A stretch of DNA of 64,000 nt from Promerops cafer (Eukaryota > Chordata > Aves > Passeriformes > Nectariniidae). Position numbers and translations under genes: made by a program. The notes beneath the pieces were generated by a model, which was given only the letters and a program-made list of their open reading frames with translations, was not told where the DNA came from and made no database searches. Location of the stretch: positions 1,350,481 through 1,414,480 of the forward strand of contig VZSE01002737.1 in the NCBI GenBank assembly GCA_013398275.1, written 5' to 3'. Shown here one piece after another: positions 39,201 to 51,200 of this stretch. Each line of letters opens with the position of its first letter. Within the stretch, counting starts at the first letter, position 1.

Positions 39201-42200
39201 CAGCAGTGGTTAACATCTGAAAAGCCCAAGTCTAAGGGCTGACAACAAGCAAAGGGTTGCTGGAGGGAGAACAGTTTCCCTTGCTGCTTTGGCAGCAGCT
39301 GGGCTGAGGTGTGAATAGAGCAGCAGCTGATGGCAGGGCCAGCAGAGGTACCCACAGGGGATTTCAGCAGCCATGGGTAGGTGGTGCGACCACTGGGGCT
39401 TTAATCCCCCTTAAAATCACTTCAGCTGATTGCAGGGAGAGGAAGAGCAATTTAAAATGCAGTCACTGCTGAGGAGAGGGAATGATTATTGTAATACTGA
39501 GGCAATGTTTTAAGAAAATTCTATGTGGCCCAGTAAAGAAAAGGCTTTAAAAGATTTAGCTGCTTAATCCTTTATCTGCTGTTAGATCTTCACAAAACCT
39601 CCCAGAGAGATTCAGAGCAGCATCTGAATGCACAGACCTCACCCAGTGACTCAACAGCTCCTCTTCCTCAACTTAGAGTTTGGAAAAGAGGGAATGTTCA
39701 GCTCACTGTGTGTAATTGCTCCAGCTAATGAGCAGCAGTCTTTTTTTTCATAAACATCCAACAGTCTTCCCTTTTGTATGATTAAAACGTTCAAATAGTT
39801 CTGGTTAATAATCTGGAAAATGGTCTGTGCCATCTCCCAGATGAAATACAGCTCTGGAATGAACTGAAAACTCATTAATGCATTATTTTGTAATTATTCT
39901 GTGGCTTTCATTCTGCTTTCACCTTTGGTGAGATGTTTTCCCTCAAAGGACACTTAAAGCAATTCTTTCATCTTCCAGTAAATGCAGAAATGCAGGTGGA
40001 TATGGATCCAAGCTCTGTCTAGAATTCAGAAAATAACCATATAAATTGGAGCAGAAAAACTATGATGTTGGTCAATATTTGATCTATAACTTAAATTTCC
40101 AATGTGTTATTGGCATTCTGTTGTGTGAAACAAACATGGTCCTGGCTTGCAATAAATGGAAGTTCTCCAGAGCCAAGTGGCTAAAGTCACATTAATATCT
40201 GCTATCCTCTGTTCAACAGAGTGTTTTTCCATGACATTTGTCTTTGTTGAGACTATTAAAATGTAGGGGTTTATTTTCTCCCTCTTAGTCATCTAACGAG
40301 GCTTTGGCTGTTGCTTCTGAAAAAAAATTAAATGGTGACTTATTAAACTAAGGGGCTGTACATTTTTAAGGCTTCTGTGGAGGTGCAAAGACACTTATGT
40401 CAGTGAGGTGTTCCTCTGAGAAGGTATCAGCGTTTGATGTGCAGACACCTATTGGGTTGTTTCATTTTGTTAGCAGAGACTTGAGGCCACAAAAAAATAA
40501 AATCGGTTTAAAAATAAATGTGTTGTCATCTGGGATACTGAGGTGATGAACCATAATTACTTGCAGACCCAGATTTCTTCCTTTGTACTTGTTTTCTTGA
40601 TGTTATTTGTGAGGTATGACGGGACTTCAGTTTGACTTTTAAAACAACAGTTCCTGTGGCTTTTTTTCCCTTTGTATCTGTGTGGTGAGCCAAAATTCAG
40701 TCTTTGGTTGACTCTCTGAAGGAACTGATGAAGATAGTTTTTTGGTCACCAGGGGCCACATCCCTGCACTACTCTTGGGTCAGATTCCCCTCCTTACACA
40801 TCCCCAGTGTTTTGCCCAACATGTCAGAACCCAAGGCCACCTCTGTGCAAGAGTTTCCTCCCCAGGCATTCATCTGCCTGTGTCGCCAGCTGAAACTCCT
40901 TGCCCAAACAGTTAGATCCCAGATTTTATTTGTACATGCTTCTGGTTGGGGTGCACACAGAAATACATGGGTTTGGGATCTGGAGACTGCTGTCCTCACC
41001 AGTACTACCTGTGTGGAGAGAGGAAAAATTCAACTGGATGTACATGAGCAGGTGAAAAAATAAAATAGGCTTTCTGCTGTACTTAGAAACCAAATGCAAA
41101 AAAAAGATAAGGTGAAAATAGCAACATGACTAATCCCAGGAACATCAGTATTGTTTATAACCTTTAGACATAGGTGCACCCAGTAACAGTTGTTAAAATT
41201 GCAATGAGAAGTTTGTCTCAAATAATTCCTGGAAGTACCACAGAGAGTGGAGAAAGGAGAAGTAGCACTTCTCTCAAAAGAGCAAAATCGTAGAAGCTGC
41301 TACTCAAAATAAAGAATTGTATTTTGTTTTTTGCTTAAGGCACTGTTCTTGTCAAAGCTCATCAAATGCAGCAGCGGTGTTGGGTAACTAAATACAGTGG
41401 CTAACCTAGTGATGGCATCAATGCTGTGGCATGATCTGCATTTCAGGTACCAGGAGCTCCCAGTGGAGACCCTGGCAGGCAGCTGGGCACATTTCCATCG
41501 GGATTTCTGTCCCTTGGGTGAGTGCTGGTCTGTCACACAGATGATTTCCCATGGGGAGGTCAGGCACCAGCTCGCACCCGCGTTTACTGCAAGGTCCAAG
41601 CTTGGGCTTTCCCTTCTTTTGCTGCAGACCCATTGATGTCCTTCTGCTCCTGACCCAGGCTTTCCCTGCTGCTTTTCTCCTGCTCACACACGTCTTCTCT
41701 CTCTGATTTCCCAGCCGCTGGGCCAGCCGCAGCACCACCACGCAGCGGAGGAAGGACCGCCTGCGGCAGCACTCGGAGCACATCGGGCTGGACAACGACA
41801 CGAGGGAGGTGGGTGGCCTCATCTCAGGGCAGCACAAGGTGTGATCCAGGAGGTGGAGGTTTGGACACCCATGTGCCTGTTGCTTGGGGCAGTTTTGTGG
41901 CTACTGTATGGTTTGGCTGGGTCTCTGTAGCCTTTTGGATGCTGCTCCGCTTGTCACAGATGCTGTACAACTTCAAAGCACACAACATAAATAAAGTGCT
42001 TTCATTATTTTGGAACAAGACAGCGCCATTGTCATCAGGAAAATGGCTTATTTGCTGATTTAGACCCTGACTGTGTTACTGCACGCAGACAGCAGAGCCC
42101 TGGCAGTGCAGCTGCCAAACTCTGGCCAGGGTGGAAGTCTCTGGAAAAGTCAAGTCCTTGAATAAATGTCAGCCCTGTAGAAGCGAGTGAGGCAGGATTC

Positions 42201-45200
42201 CTCCTTTTTTTCTAAAGGAACTTTTTTCCTTTCCCTTACGTAGATTTCTGACATGAGTGTGCCTATTTGAAAGGTTAAGACTTTGAGGCCTTTTTATGCC
42301 TAAAGCTTGGAAACTCCCATGCATCTTGTAAATGTCAGTCACATACATGCATTTCTTTCCCATCTTTTCAGTTCATCATCCTTCATTAAATATTTTCTGC
42401 CACATTTTTCCATTGATGTCCATATGCTTCTATTGTATGTCACTAGCAAAAATATAACACTCATGCTGTTTTGTGGTAAAACTCACTGAATAATGCTGGT
42501 CAGTGCTGGAGTTTGCCCTCCAAAAGAACCTGAGTGAATGAGAGGACTCTTCAACCATAGCTTTGAACGATGTTTCATGGAAATACAGCAAAACAGCACT
42601 TGTATGTGTTTGCTGCTATTTTTGCCAACATGGCTTTGCAAGTATATTTTAAACAGCGTCTCGTGCGTGTATATCGCAGCAGAGCCTTTTCAGTACTTTG
42701 TCATGTATTTACTTTCTTCTTTTTTTTGGCTGTGGATCATATGCATGCTTCTTTTGCTTTGTCTCCTCTTTCTTTCTGGCTGTTCTGCCATTGGGGCATC
42801 TGCCTCCTCTTAGCCATCGGAGGAGCTTTTGCTTCGTCAGAACTCAATGGCCTTCTGGGAGTGGGATCAGGGACCACCCCCTCCTGCACGGCCTCCTAAA
42901 AAATCCTTCTCTGAATGCTGCCTGGTATGTTTTAGTTTTTCTTGTTGAAAGCTGCTTTTGAGACGTTGTTAGCATGAGGAACCTCTGTCTTTGCTGCGTC
43001 TCAAACCTGCCCCTTTCTTGTAAAGTACGAGCACGTCCCTGTAGCGCTTGGAAGTGTGGTTATAATCGGAAAAGTAGCTGGAAAGGAGCTTCTGCACCAG
43101 CTCCCTGGAAAACACAACAGCTCCAAGGCTAAAAGACAAGAATTTTGTTTCGCTTTGGGGTTTTTTTCCCCCCCATGTTGCTCACCTGGCAATTCAGTTT
43201 AGGGTGTCAAATCCCAAGAGCATTTCTTTCTGGCTGCTGGATCATTGCATCCCAGTGTGCAAGAGGGTGGTGGTGCATGGATGCTGATGAACAGGCAAAG
43301 GGCAATCAGCTGATTCTCTCAGCCCACCCTTATTCTTCTCTGGAAACTTAGAGTTTTTCTGGGGTTGTTTTTTTTTTTTTGTTTTTAAATTTTAATATAA
43401 TAAGATATATAATTAATAAAGTATGGTTATCTGTGTTTTGCACTCTTCAGACTATAACCACACTCTTTGTCCCTTCACATTTAAAAAGAAATATTAGTTT
43501 TTCTAGTTACATATTCCCTGTATTACTTTTCACTGGTTTTGCTGTTAACTTTTGCACTGAGATGGAAGTCACTTGTGAGGTTGCTTGGTGAACAACATAC
43601 TTTCATCATCTGGAACTTTTTTCTTTTATTCCCACCTGTAGTTTTTGAACCATTTTAAAATCTTTACAGTATTGGTGAAACTGTAGTTACCTAACTGAGA
43701 ACTTCAGTGGAACGCAGCTTTTTCATGGCAGAACCCTCCATTCTTGTCTGGCCTGTTAGGGTGATGCTAAGTGGTTCTTGTCCAAATTTCTGTGTTGAGA
43801 AAATCCAATTGCATCAGAAAAACTGTACTCCCATTTAAAAAAAAACAAAACAAAACAAAAAAAGGGTGGGGCAGCTATTTCAATTGACTGCAATGTGTTA
43901 AGATTTTGGTTTTGCTTTTCCTGATCTACTGGAAGGTGTCCATGCCCACAGCAGAAAGTTTGGAAGTATGTGATCTTTAAGGTCCCTTCCAACCCAAACC
44001 ATTCTCTCATTCTATGGAATAAATTTTCTGCCCAGGCATAAAGCTCCAAGGATGCAGCAGCCATAGTGACCTCTCACTTCCCCGGAAAACCCAGCCAGCA
44101 GCAGCAAGAATTCCCTGGACGGATGTGATCTGCTCCTTCCAGGAAAGACTGGTCATTGTCACATACCATCCCCCAGAGAGGCATCGCTAACTGGACAAAA
44201 ACCCACTGTGGAAGCAGAGCATTCCCACAGCAGGCTATGAGCACTGTTTTTCAAGGCTTTTATTTGGCAACATTCTATTATCTTGCTCTTTTTAAGAAAA
44301 AATTACGAATAATGCTCGAACAACATTTTGATAGCTGTGGCCAACTTCTCAGCCTTGCTCAGCATGTAGCACTCTCACTGATGCTGGGGTTAGAGGTCAC
44401 TTGCTGATTGGTTTGTGGATTTTGGCTTAACAAAAAAACCCAAAAAAAACAGACCAAAGCAAAAAATGCCCTACCCCTGAAGACAAGGCAGTGGAGCAGG
44501 AAAGTTTGAAAGTCTTTAATTATGGCTTGGGTCTTTTTTTAAAGCGTATGCTGATTTTTGTCCATACTTAACAATTACCATAGTAAGAACATGAATAATC
44601 CCAAATGTCAATTCTGTTTAAAATGAGCTTCACTTGTAATCAAGAAGCTGAGAATAAGATCAAGTCTCATTTTTCCTGAATAAACTATCTAGATGAAAAA
44701 TAATGGATGAAATCTTTCTTATTCACGAAATGTATTTCTGCTTGTAATTTATTTTCAAGGGATTTTTTTTCTATTCATGCATAGTCTGCTCACAAATTAG
44801 ACAATTTAAAGAATTTTTTTTAAAGTGAGAAATAACAAGGGAAAGAAACTTTTCTTTATGTTTTGACTTTATTGCTGAATTAAGGTATTACACTTTATGC
44901 ACTTGTACCTAACTTCATGCTAGTGACTAACAGCACAGTTCACTGGCTAATATTGACTGATTCTGTACCACTCAGGAAAATACCTTGCTTTTTCTGTTGT
45001 CAAAAGGGATCATTTCACTTCTCCAGCCTGACACCTAAACATCAGACAAATCAAGAGTGTGTTTCTAGATTAACACTAGTTCATTTGTTTTTACCACCTT
45101 GCTTGCCTAGGATGAGGAGAGTCACTCTGACCTGTAATATCTAAAATTATTCTCTTTATTTTTAGAAATACATGCAGGAGGCAAGGAGTTTAGGTAAAAA

Positions 45201-48200
45201 TTTAAGGCAGCCCAAACTGTCAGACCTCTCTCCAGCTGTGATTGCACAGACCAACTGGAAATTTGTGGAAGGGCTGCTGAAGGAATGTCGCATGAAGGTA
45301 GGTCATCCCCCCTGTGTGCTCTCCCCTGGATTGCAGTGAGCTCAAATAGCACCTGCAGATGTTCTCCTGGTTCACAGCTGGAATGGCATTGCTCTGTTGG
45401 AGTACCTGGTAATTGCAGGATGGATAGCCCTGCAGTGTTTTTCAACAGTTAGAAGAGAAAGAAACGTGTTTTCGCTCTTCTGTTTATGCAGTTGAAGTTG
45501 GTGGAAGAAGTAGAAAGGACAGGAAGGAGAATCAGCATGATGAGACATCTTCTGGAGGATTTCCTTTCATTGTTCATATTTACATGTAGCCTAAACAGAA
45601 TGGCCTGGAGACCCGTGGTCAAAAGGGAAGAATTCAGCATGTGTGGCTTGTGTATGTTGTTTTTGCAGAGCAAGTGAAGTATAACAGTTCCTACTATTAA
45701 AGAAGCTTTCATAGCCATGGACGTACAATTTCTTTGTGTCCGCTGCAGTTGGTAGTATACTGCTTTACCTGAGTGTTAAACTTTATTGGCTGTAACAAGA
45801 ATTAAAACAGAAGCTAAGTAAGACTGAACATGTATTCTGTACTCTGCTTGGTAATAAATCATCAGCGTAGAAATAGGACAATAGATAAAGGGTAGAGAAA
45901 TAGGACAGCTGGAACAGGCTCCCCAGGGAAGTGGTCACAGCACCAAGTCTGCCAGAGTTCAAGAAGTGGTTGGACAATGCTCTCAGACACAGGCTGTGAC
46001 TCTTGGGGCTGTCCTGTGCAGGCACAGGAGCTGGACATGGTCTTTCTGGGTCCCTTCCAACTCAGGGTATTCTGTGATTCAAAGTAATTAAGCAAAACTT
46101 TTTTTATATCATTATTTTTGTTAATTTACAATCTCTGCAAATAGATTTGAAGTTTCTCTCTATTAGTCATGGTCTCTAGATTAAGCATGTATAAGTAAAC
46201 TTATCTGTAAATCCTGTTGTTTGTTGGATAACATTCTTAGAAACTGTTGGGATTTTTTTTTTTTTTAATAGACTAAACGCATGTTGGTAGAGAAAATGGG
46301 CCATGAAGCAGTTGAGCTGGGACATGGAGAAGCCAACATAACAGGTCTGGAGGAAAATACACTGATTGCCAGTCTCTGTGATCTCCTAGAAAGAATCTGG
46401 AGCCATGGTCTGCAGGTCAAGCAGGTTGGTAAATACTGTATGTCATCTCTGCTTTTTAAGCTGCTACTCAATGGTTTAACTCCAAGACAAAGCAGGAGGT
46501 GTCTTTGGGATCAGTGTCTCTGGTCCATATTTTGCAAAGGTTTGAGAAGTTTTGGGTGTTTGGGTTTTTTTGGGAAGGATTGTTTTGGGGTTTTCCTCTC
46601 CAGAAATTGCGGTGATGTTGTCAAGTACGTGTTTGGTTTATTCCCTTTCAACCTTCACAAAAGAAACCCAGAGGGAGGAAAAGGAAACAAGGTGGGTGGT
46701 GTGACTGCTGGGTCAGTGGGATGGTCCTCTCTTCCTGAGGTTTCATGGTCCAAGAGAGAAGGATTGGTTTTCATTACTGAACATTTTACCCATTCAAATG
46801 CCATTCCATTATTCTGCCATGTTTACATTACCATTATTGGTTATTTTTTTGCCTGGTTTATTTAAAGTGACGTACTACCTATTCAATTTTCAGGGGAAAT
46901 CTGCATTGTGGTCACATTTGCTTCAGTACCAGGAGAGAGAAGAGAAGCAAGAGCACAGTGCAGAGTCCCCAGGTGAGCACTTGGCAGGTGATTCCATGAG
47001 AAGTCCATCACAGCAAATTAACTCAGCCATGGGAGGAACAGTGCAACCACATGAAACCCATGCAGGATTTTCAGTGTATTTCTTGCTAATACCACATTTA
47101 CATTTTGAGACTTCTCATAATCATTGTGGGGATGTCTTGATGTCTGGACAAAATGGATTGAAACCATTGGAGGCAAAGGAACATAGTTTCCATCTTTATC
47201 TGGAAAATCACTTGATGTGTGTGCACTACCTTCATTCCCTTTTAATGAGCATTGAGTGAGGTGTGAGAAGCAGTGTCTCCACAAGAGATAATTTATGAAG
47301 AAGCTGGAAGTGTGAAGCTGGGAATAAGACAGCTGACATTTTTCTTTCAGTGAGCATAATCTGTCTCTCAAATCCCAATATGAGTAACTCCATGTTCAGT
47401 AAATCTTTACAGTGGTGGGTTCAGAAATTGTGTAATTAATCTCTGTCCATCAGTCTAGGTGCTCAATTTATGCTTTGGCTTGGCCCCTTACAATTACTAA
47501 ATTACTTCTGTGTTTTATGAGAGTTTTCTGATAACATTGAGATGTCCCTGCCCAGTGGCTGGGGTACTTGTAGTAAAAGTCTCTGAAATTCAGTGAGTCA
47601 TCTTGCAAGGACTCTCCAGTTCAGATCCTGCAGATGGGAACTTGTATGATCAGTCCTCAAAGAGGCATTTATGGACAAACTAGTCTCTCCCATGAAAGGA
47701 CTTTTTAATAAGCTTCAATGAGTAATGCACTAAACAATCTGGCTGGCAGGCACAAATTCCTGAGAGCAAAATGTGTCACCACAAAGTGGTTTGATCAGAG
47801 CAGAGCACAGAAATGCATGGCATTCTTTGCATTGAATATGTTACTGTAGCTTAATTTTATTTGAGTTGCTCTCAGTTGTGAGCTTTCCATAGAAACTTCT
47901 TACTAATAAAACTCACTGATGTACAGATTTAAGTTATTTCACATAGCAAAAAAAAAAAAAAAAAGGAAACTAGATCTCCCAAGTTCAGTGCTGTGTTAAG
48001 GAAGAAATAGGTAATATATTCAGAATTTTCATTTTGTCTACTTCTTCATTTCCAGGATAATGTTAATGACAATGCACAGAAACAGTGCAGTTACCAGACA
48101 CTTGAGATTGTTTTCAGCTGTATGTAGAACAAATGCATTGCAGACTATTACTGTAGTGTTGTATTAACTACGTGTATTTTCTCCACTGTAGTTGGTGGTG

Positions 48201-51200
48201 GAACAGAAAGACGAAAGTCTGATACAGGAATTACTCTGCCTACATTGAGGGTTTCCCTGATACAAGATATGAGGTATGCAATTTGGTTCCTAAAGCATCA
48301 ATTGTGAGTTTAATTGTCTAGCATAAGGTAAAGATCCTCACTGGCTTAAGGTCTACAAGGGCTAAGGAGAATTAAACCTTCTCTTCAGCCCAAATTCAAA
48401 TCTGCAACATGTTGCCTTTCTGTTTTGAAAAACTTTTCTCTGTGTGTTCACTTGATCTGTTTTAGTGAACAGAGAATGAAAACCACACATATGTCTCTGC
48501 AATTTCTATTTTCCCAGGGGAGTTCTTCCAGTAACAAAGCCAGCTTCTTTAAATAACAGCAGATACGTTAAATTCCTCGTTATTTTCAGTTTGTTTCTTT
48601 TAGTTCATTTTTTAATTACTGACCCAGCAAGTACAGTTGATAGGCAAAGCAAAGGGACTTAAAAACCTGCCTGCAATGCCTGAACAATATTCTTTCTTTT
48701 CAACTAGCATTTCATGGCAGGTAGTAATAAATGTACAAGTTTCGAAGATTAATCAGACGTAGAATTTGGGTGAGTTTAAAGTTGGGATGTGAAGTTAGGG
48801 CAGGTTCTCTCCAGTGGACCACAGCCTGGCTCTGGAGCCCCTTTAAAGCAGTGTTTGTTTGGAAACAGGATTAGAGAGTCAGAAGAGGTGGAGGCTGGTG
48901 TGACAGCAGCAGGCAGAAGTTCTTCAGGGCATCTCCTTGATTAAGCCACTGCCAGGTCAGGCCACTGTTTTGACACTTGTTTTGCCAGAGCAGTGAGATA
49001 AACATGCCATGAAAAGAGAGGAGGAGTAATGCAATTATGCTCATCTGTAAAGAGCTGAGAGCAATTGCTGGCAATTAAATGTGTAAGACAACATGAGTAC
49101 TGTTTCTTACGTTCTTCTTACACCTAAAAATATGGCAAAAGAGCCTTAGGGTAAAAATAAGATTTATTGTAGTTAGTTCACAAAATCCTGATTACAGTGA
49201 TGTGATTTTTACTGTGTGTGTTGATAGATGAGTCAGATTTTTCTGGGAAAAAAAATCACTGTACTCCCCACCTGCAGTGTGCAACCTTTTAGTTTGATGC
49301 TTTGTAGTTTGAGTCTTTTGTTCTGATTTCAAAGAGCATGACATGCCACGTACGGCTAAAACAACATGTAAAAGAGGGAGAGAGAATACATGTAGTGTAA
49401 TGAGGGGTGTAGTGCTAAGAGGTCATCTTGAACATGTGTCTTCCATTTTAGCATCCCTCTCAAGGGATGTGGCAGCTCTCTCCTTAATTCAGTCCTGGGA
49501 GACTGACAGGGATGTAGAGGGTCAGTCTGAGGGAAGGATGGAGGAGGATCTGGAGCGGAAACTCCCGTGCTGGGAGGGGTTTGCTGACAGAGGAGGCTGT
49601 GTGTGCTCACTGCTGCGTGCATGGGTTCTGTCTTCCACGGGCTTCCACCGGGGTGATGAAAGCCCAGCACGGATCTGAGCTCTCTTGTTTGCATCACAAA
49701 AGTCTTTCTTACCGCTCTTCAGAGAAAAAGTACAGAAGCAGAACATTACCTTTTGTAATACCTTGGGTATTCGTGATTGTCCATGAACATGTCTGGTCAT
49801 AGAATATGCTGGGCAGATGGTGAGTTGAATTTGTCATCTGTAATCTCGAGGCATACTTTCTCCTGCTTGAAGGAATGCTGCCTAATATTTGTTTGCACAC
49901 CAGGCTGAAGTTGAAGGATGGGTAATTGTTAAATTGCGGGGCTTGTGGTGCAGACTGAACTAATGGCTGGAGGATTAAGCATTGCCTTAAGCAGGGCTTG
50001 CTTCTGATGGCTCATGCAAGGTTATGCAAACAGCTTAAAAGCAGGGCTGAGTCACAGTCATGCACTGAATGTGCCGTGTGCCACAGGTACTGTGGTGTGT
50101 CCTCTGCCCCCCCTAAAAGCCAGGCATCACAGATGTGGTCAGGAAGATGCTGAGGGTGTTTATTTTTGTTTTGTGCATGGAATCTCAATGGCACAAGCCA
50201 GCCCGAGGGTACTTCCTCCAGCCTTTCCCCTGGCACAGATCTGCCTCATCTCTCCAACCCGTCTTCCAGCTACAGCCTGCTTCCAGCATGGCCTCACCCT
50301 TCAGGCATTGCTGAGCATCCAGCCCAACCAGTCAACATCAAGGCCTCCCCAAAACCTTTGGTCCAGCTGGATTCAAGTTTCTGATCCTTCCCCTTTGGGC
50401 AAGCTCTTCCTTGCTATCAGCACTTGCTCTCATGCCCATGTCGTGCCTCCCTCCTGCGGGGAGCTTGCACTGGAGGATGTGAGCTGGCCACTGGGCCCAC
50501 AGCAGTGATGCTTAACCTGCTGTGTTCAAAAAGAAGGCTGAGCAAAGACCTGCTGCCTACCTGGGATGAGCTACAGGCTCCTTCCTGACTGTGCTGGCAT
50601 GGGAGTGTGCACAGCATCCCCGGGGCACGGCAGTGCTGAGCAGCTGTAACCTCTGCTGTCAGCACAGCTGTTTGCAGAGGGTTTGTCTCACCATACCCCA
50701 GGCTTACATTTGACAGGGCAAATAGATTTTCCTTTATTACTAATGGGATTAAAAGCAAGTCCAAACCACGGGAGTTGCATTGAAATGGCTGTTCAGTGCT
50801 CTGACATGAAGAATTTGCTGTGCAGTGGAGAGCATATGGTGCTTACACTTAGGTCACTGATAAAAATAGAGCTGTTCTGACTCTCACAACTGACAGTGAA
50901 ATAAATTCGGGTTCCTGCATGCTCTGTTCTCTTACACTCTGCTTTTGCTGATACCAAGACTGATTACTGAATCTTTTTAATATCTCTGGCAAGCTGCATG
51001 CTTGCAGATACTTATTTTTGTTCCCAAATGCACAATTAATGCTTATCTAGTCTGAACCAGACACAGGTAATGAAGAGGCACAGAGCGTGCATGGAATAAG
51101 GTTGAGTCCGTCTGTACTTGAATCTTCTCACAATGAAATAACATATTCTGCTCAGTGTTTCATATTAGATGTAATTCAAGCTGAGCACTCGGGGGAAGGG

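Larger units (their letters stand above)
32997..41714 (+). other. DENND5B: DENND5B intron 7
   Basis: This 8.7 kb intron is AT-rich, with a pyrimidine-rich tandem stretch (36240-36271), a 15-bp triple repeat (38412-38456) and a TAAT-rich, conserved-looking block near 35860-36180. It ends with ctctgatttcccag. No further exon found. Confidence 0.85.
41809..45165 (+). other. DENND5B: DENND5B intron 8
   Basis: This 3.4 kb intron holds the candidate cassette exon (42814-42924), RBFOX-type TGCATG motifs at 42742-42747 and 43274-43279, an A-rich run near 43838-43864 and a plus-strand CR1 tail (43933-44020). It ends in ctttatttttag. Confidence 0.85.

Noticed and set aside
46281..46865. A 194-codon ORF that looks like its own gene
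   Set aside because: Its first 48 codons are exon 10 of DENND5B; the rest is intron read-through after a normal gt donor.
50014..50508. A 164-codon open stretch in intron 12
   Set aside because: Locally higher GC lowers stop frequency. The translation has no domain, repeat or family resemblance and no splice borders that would fit phase 2 of intron 12.
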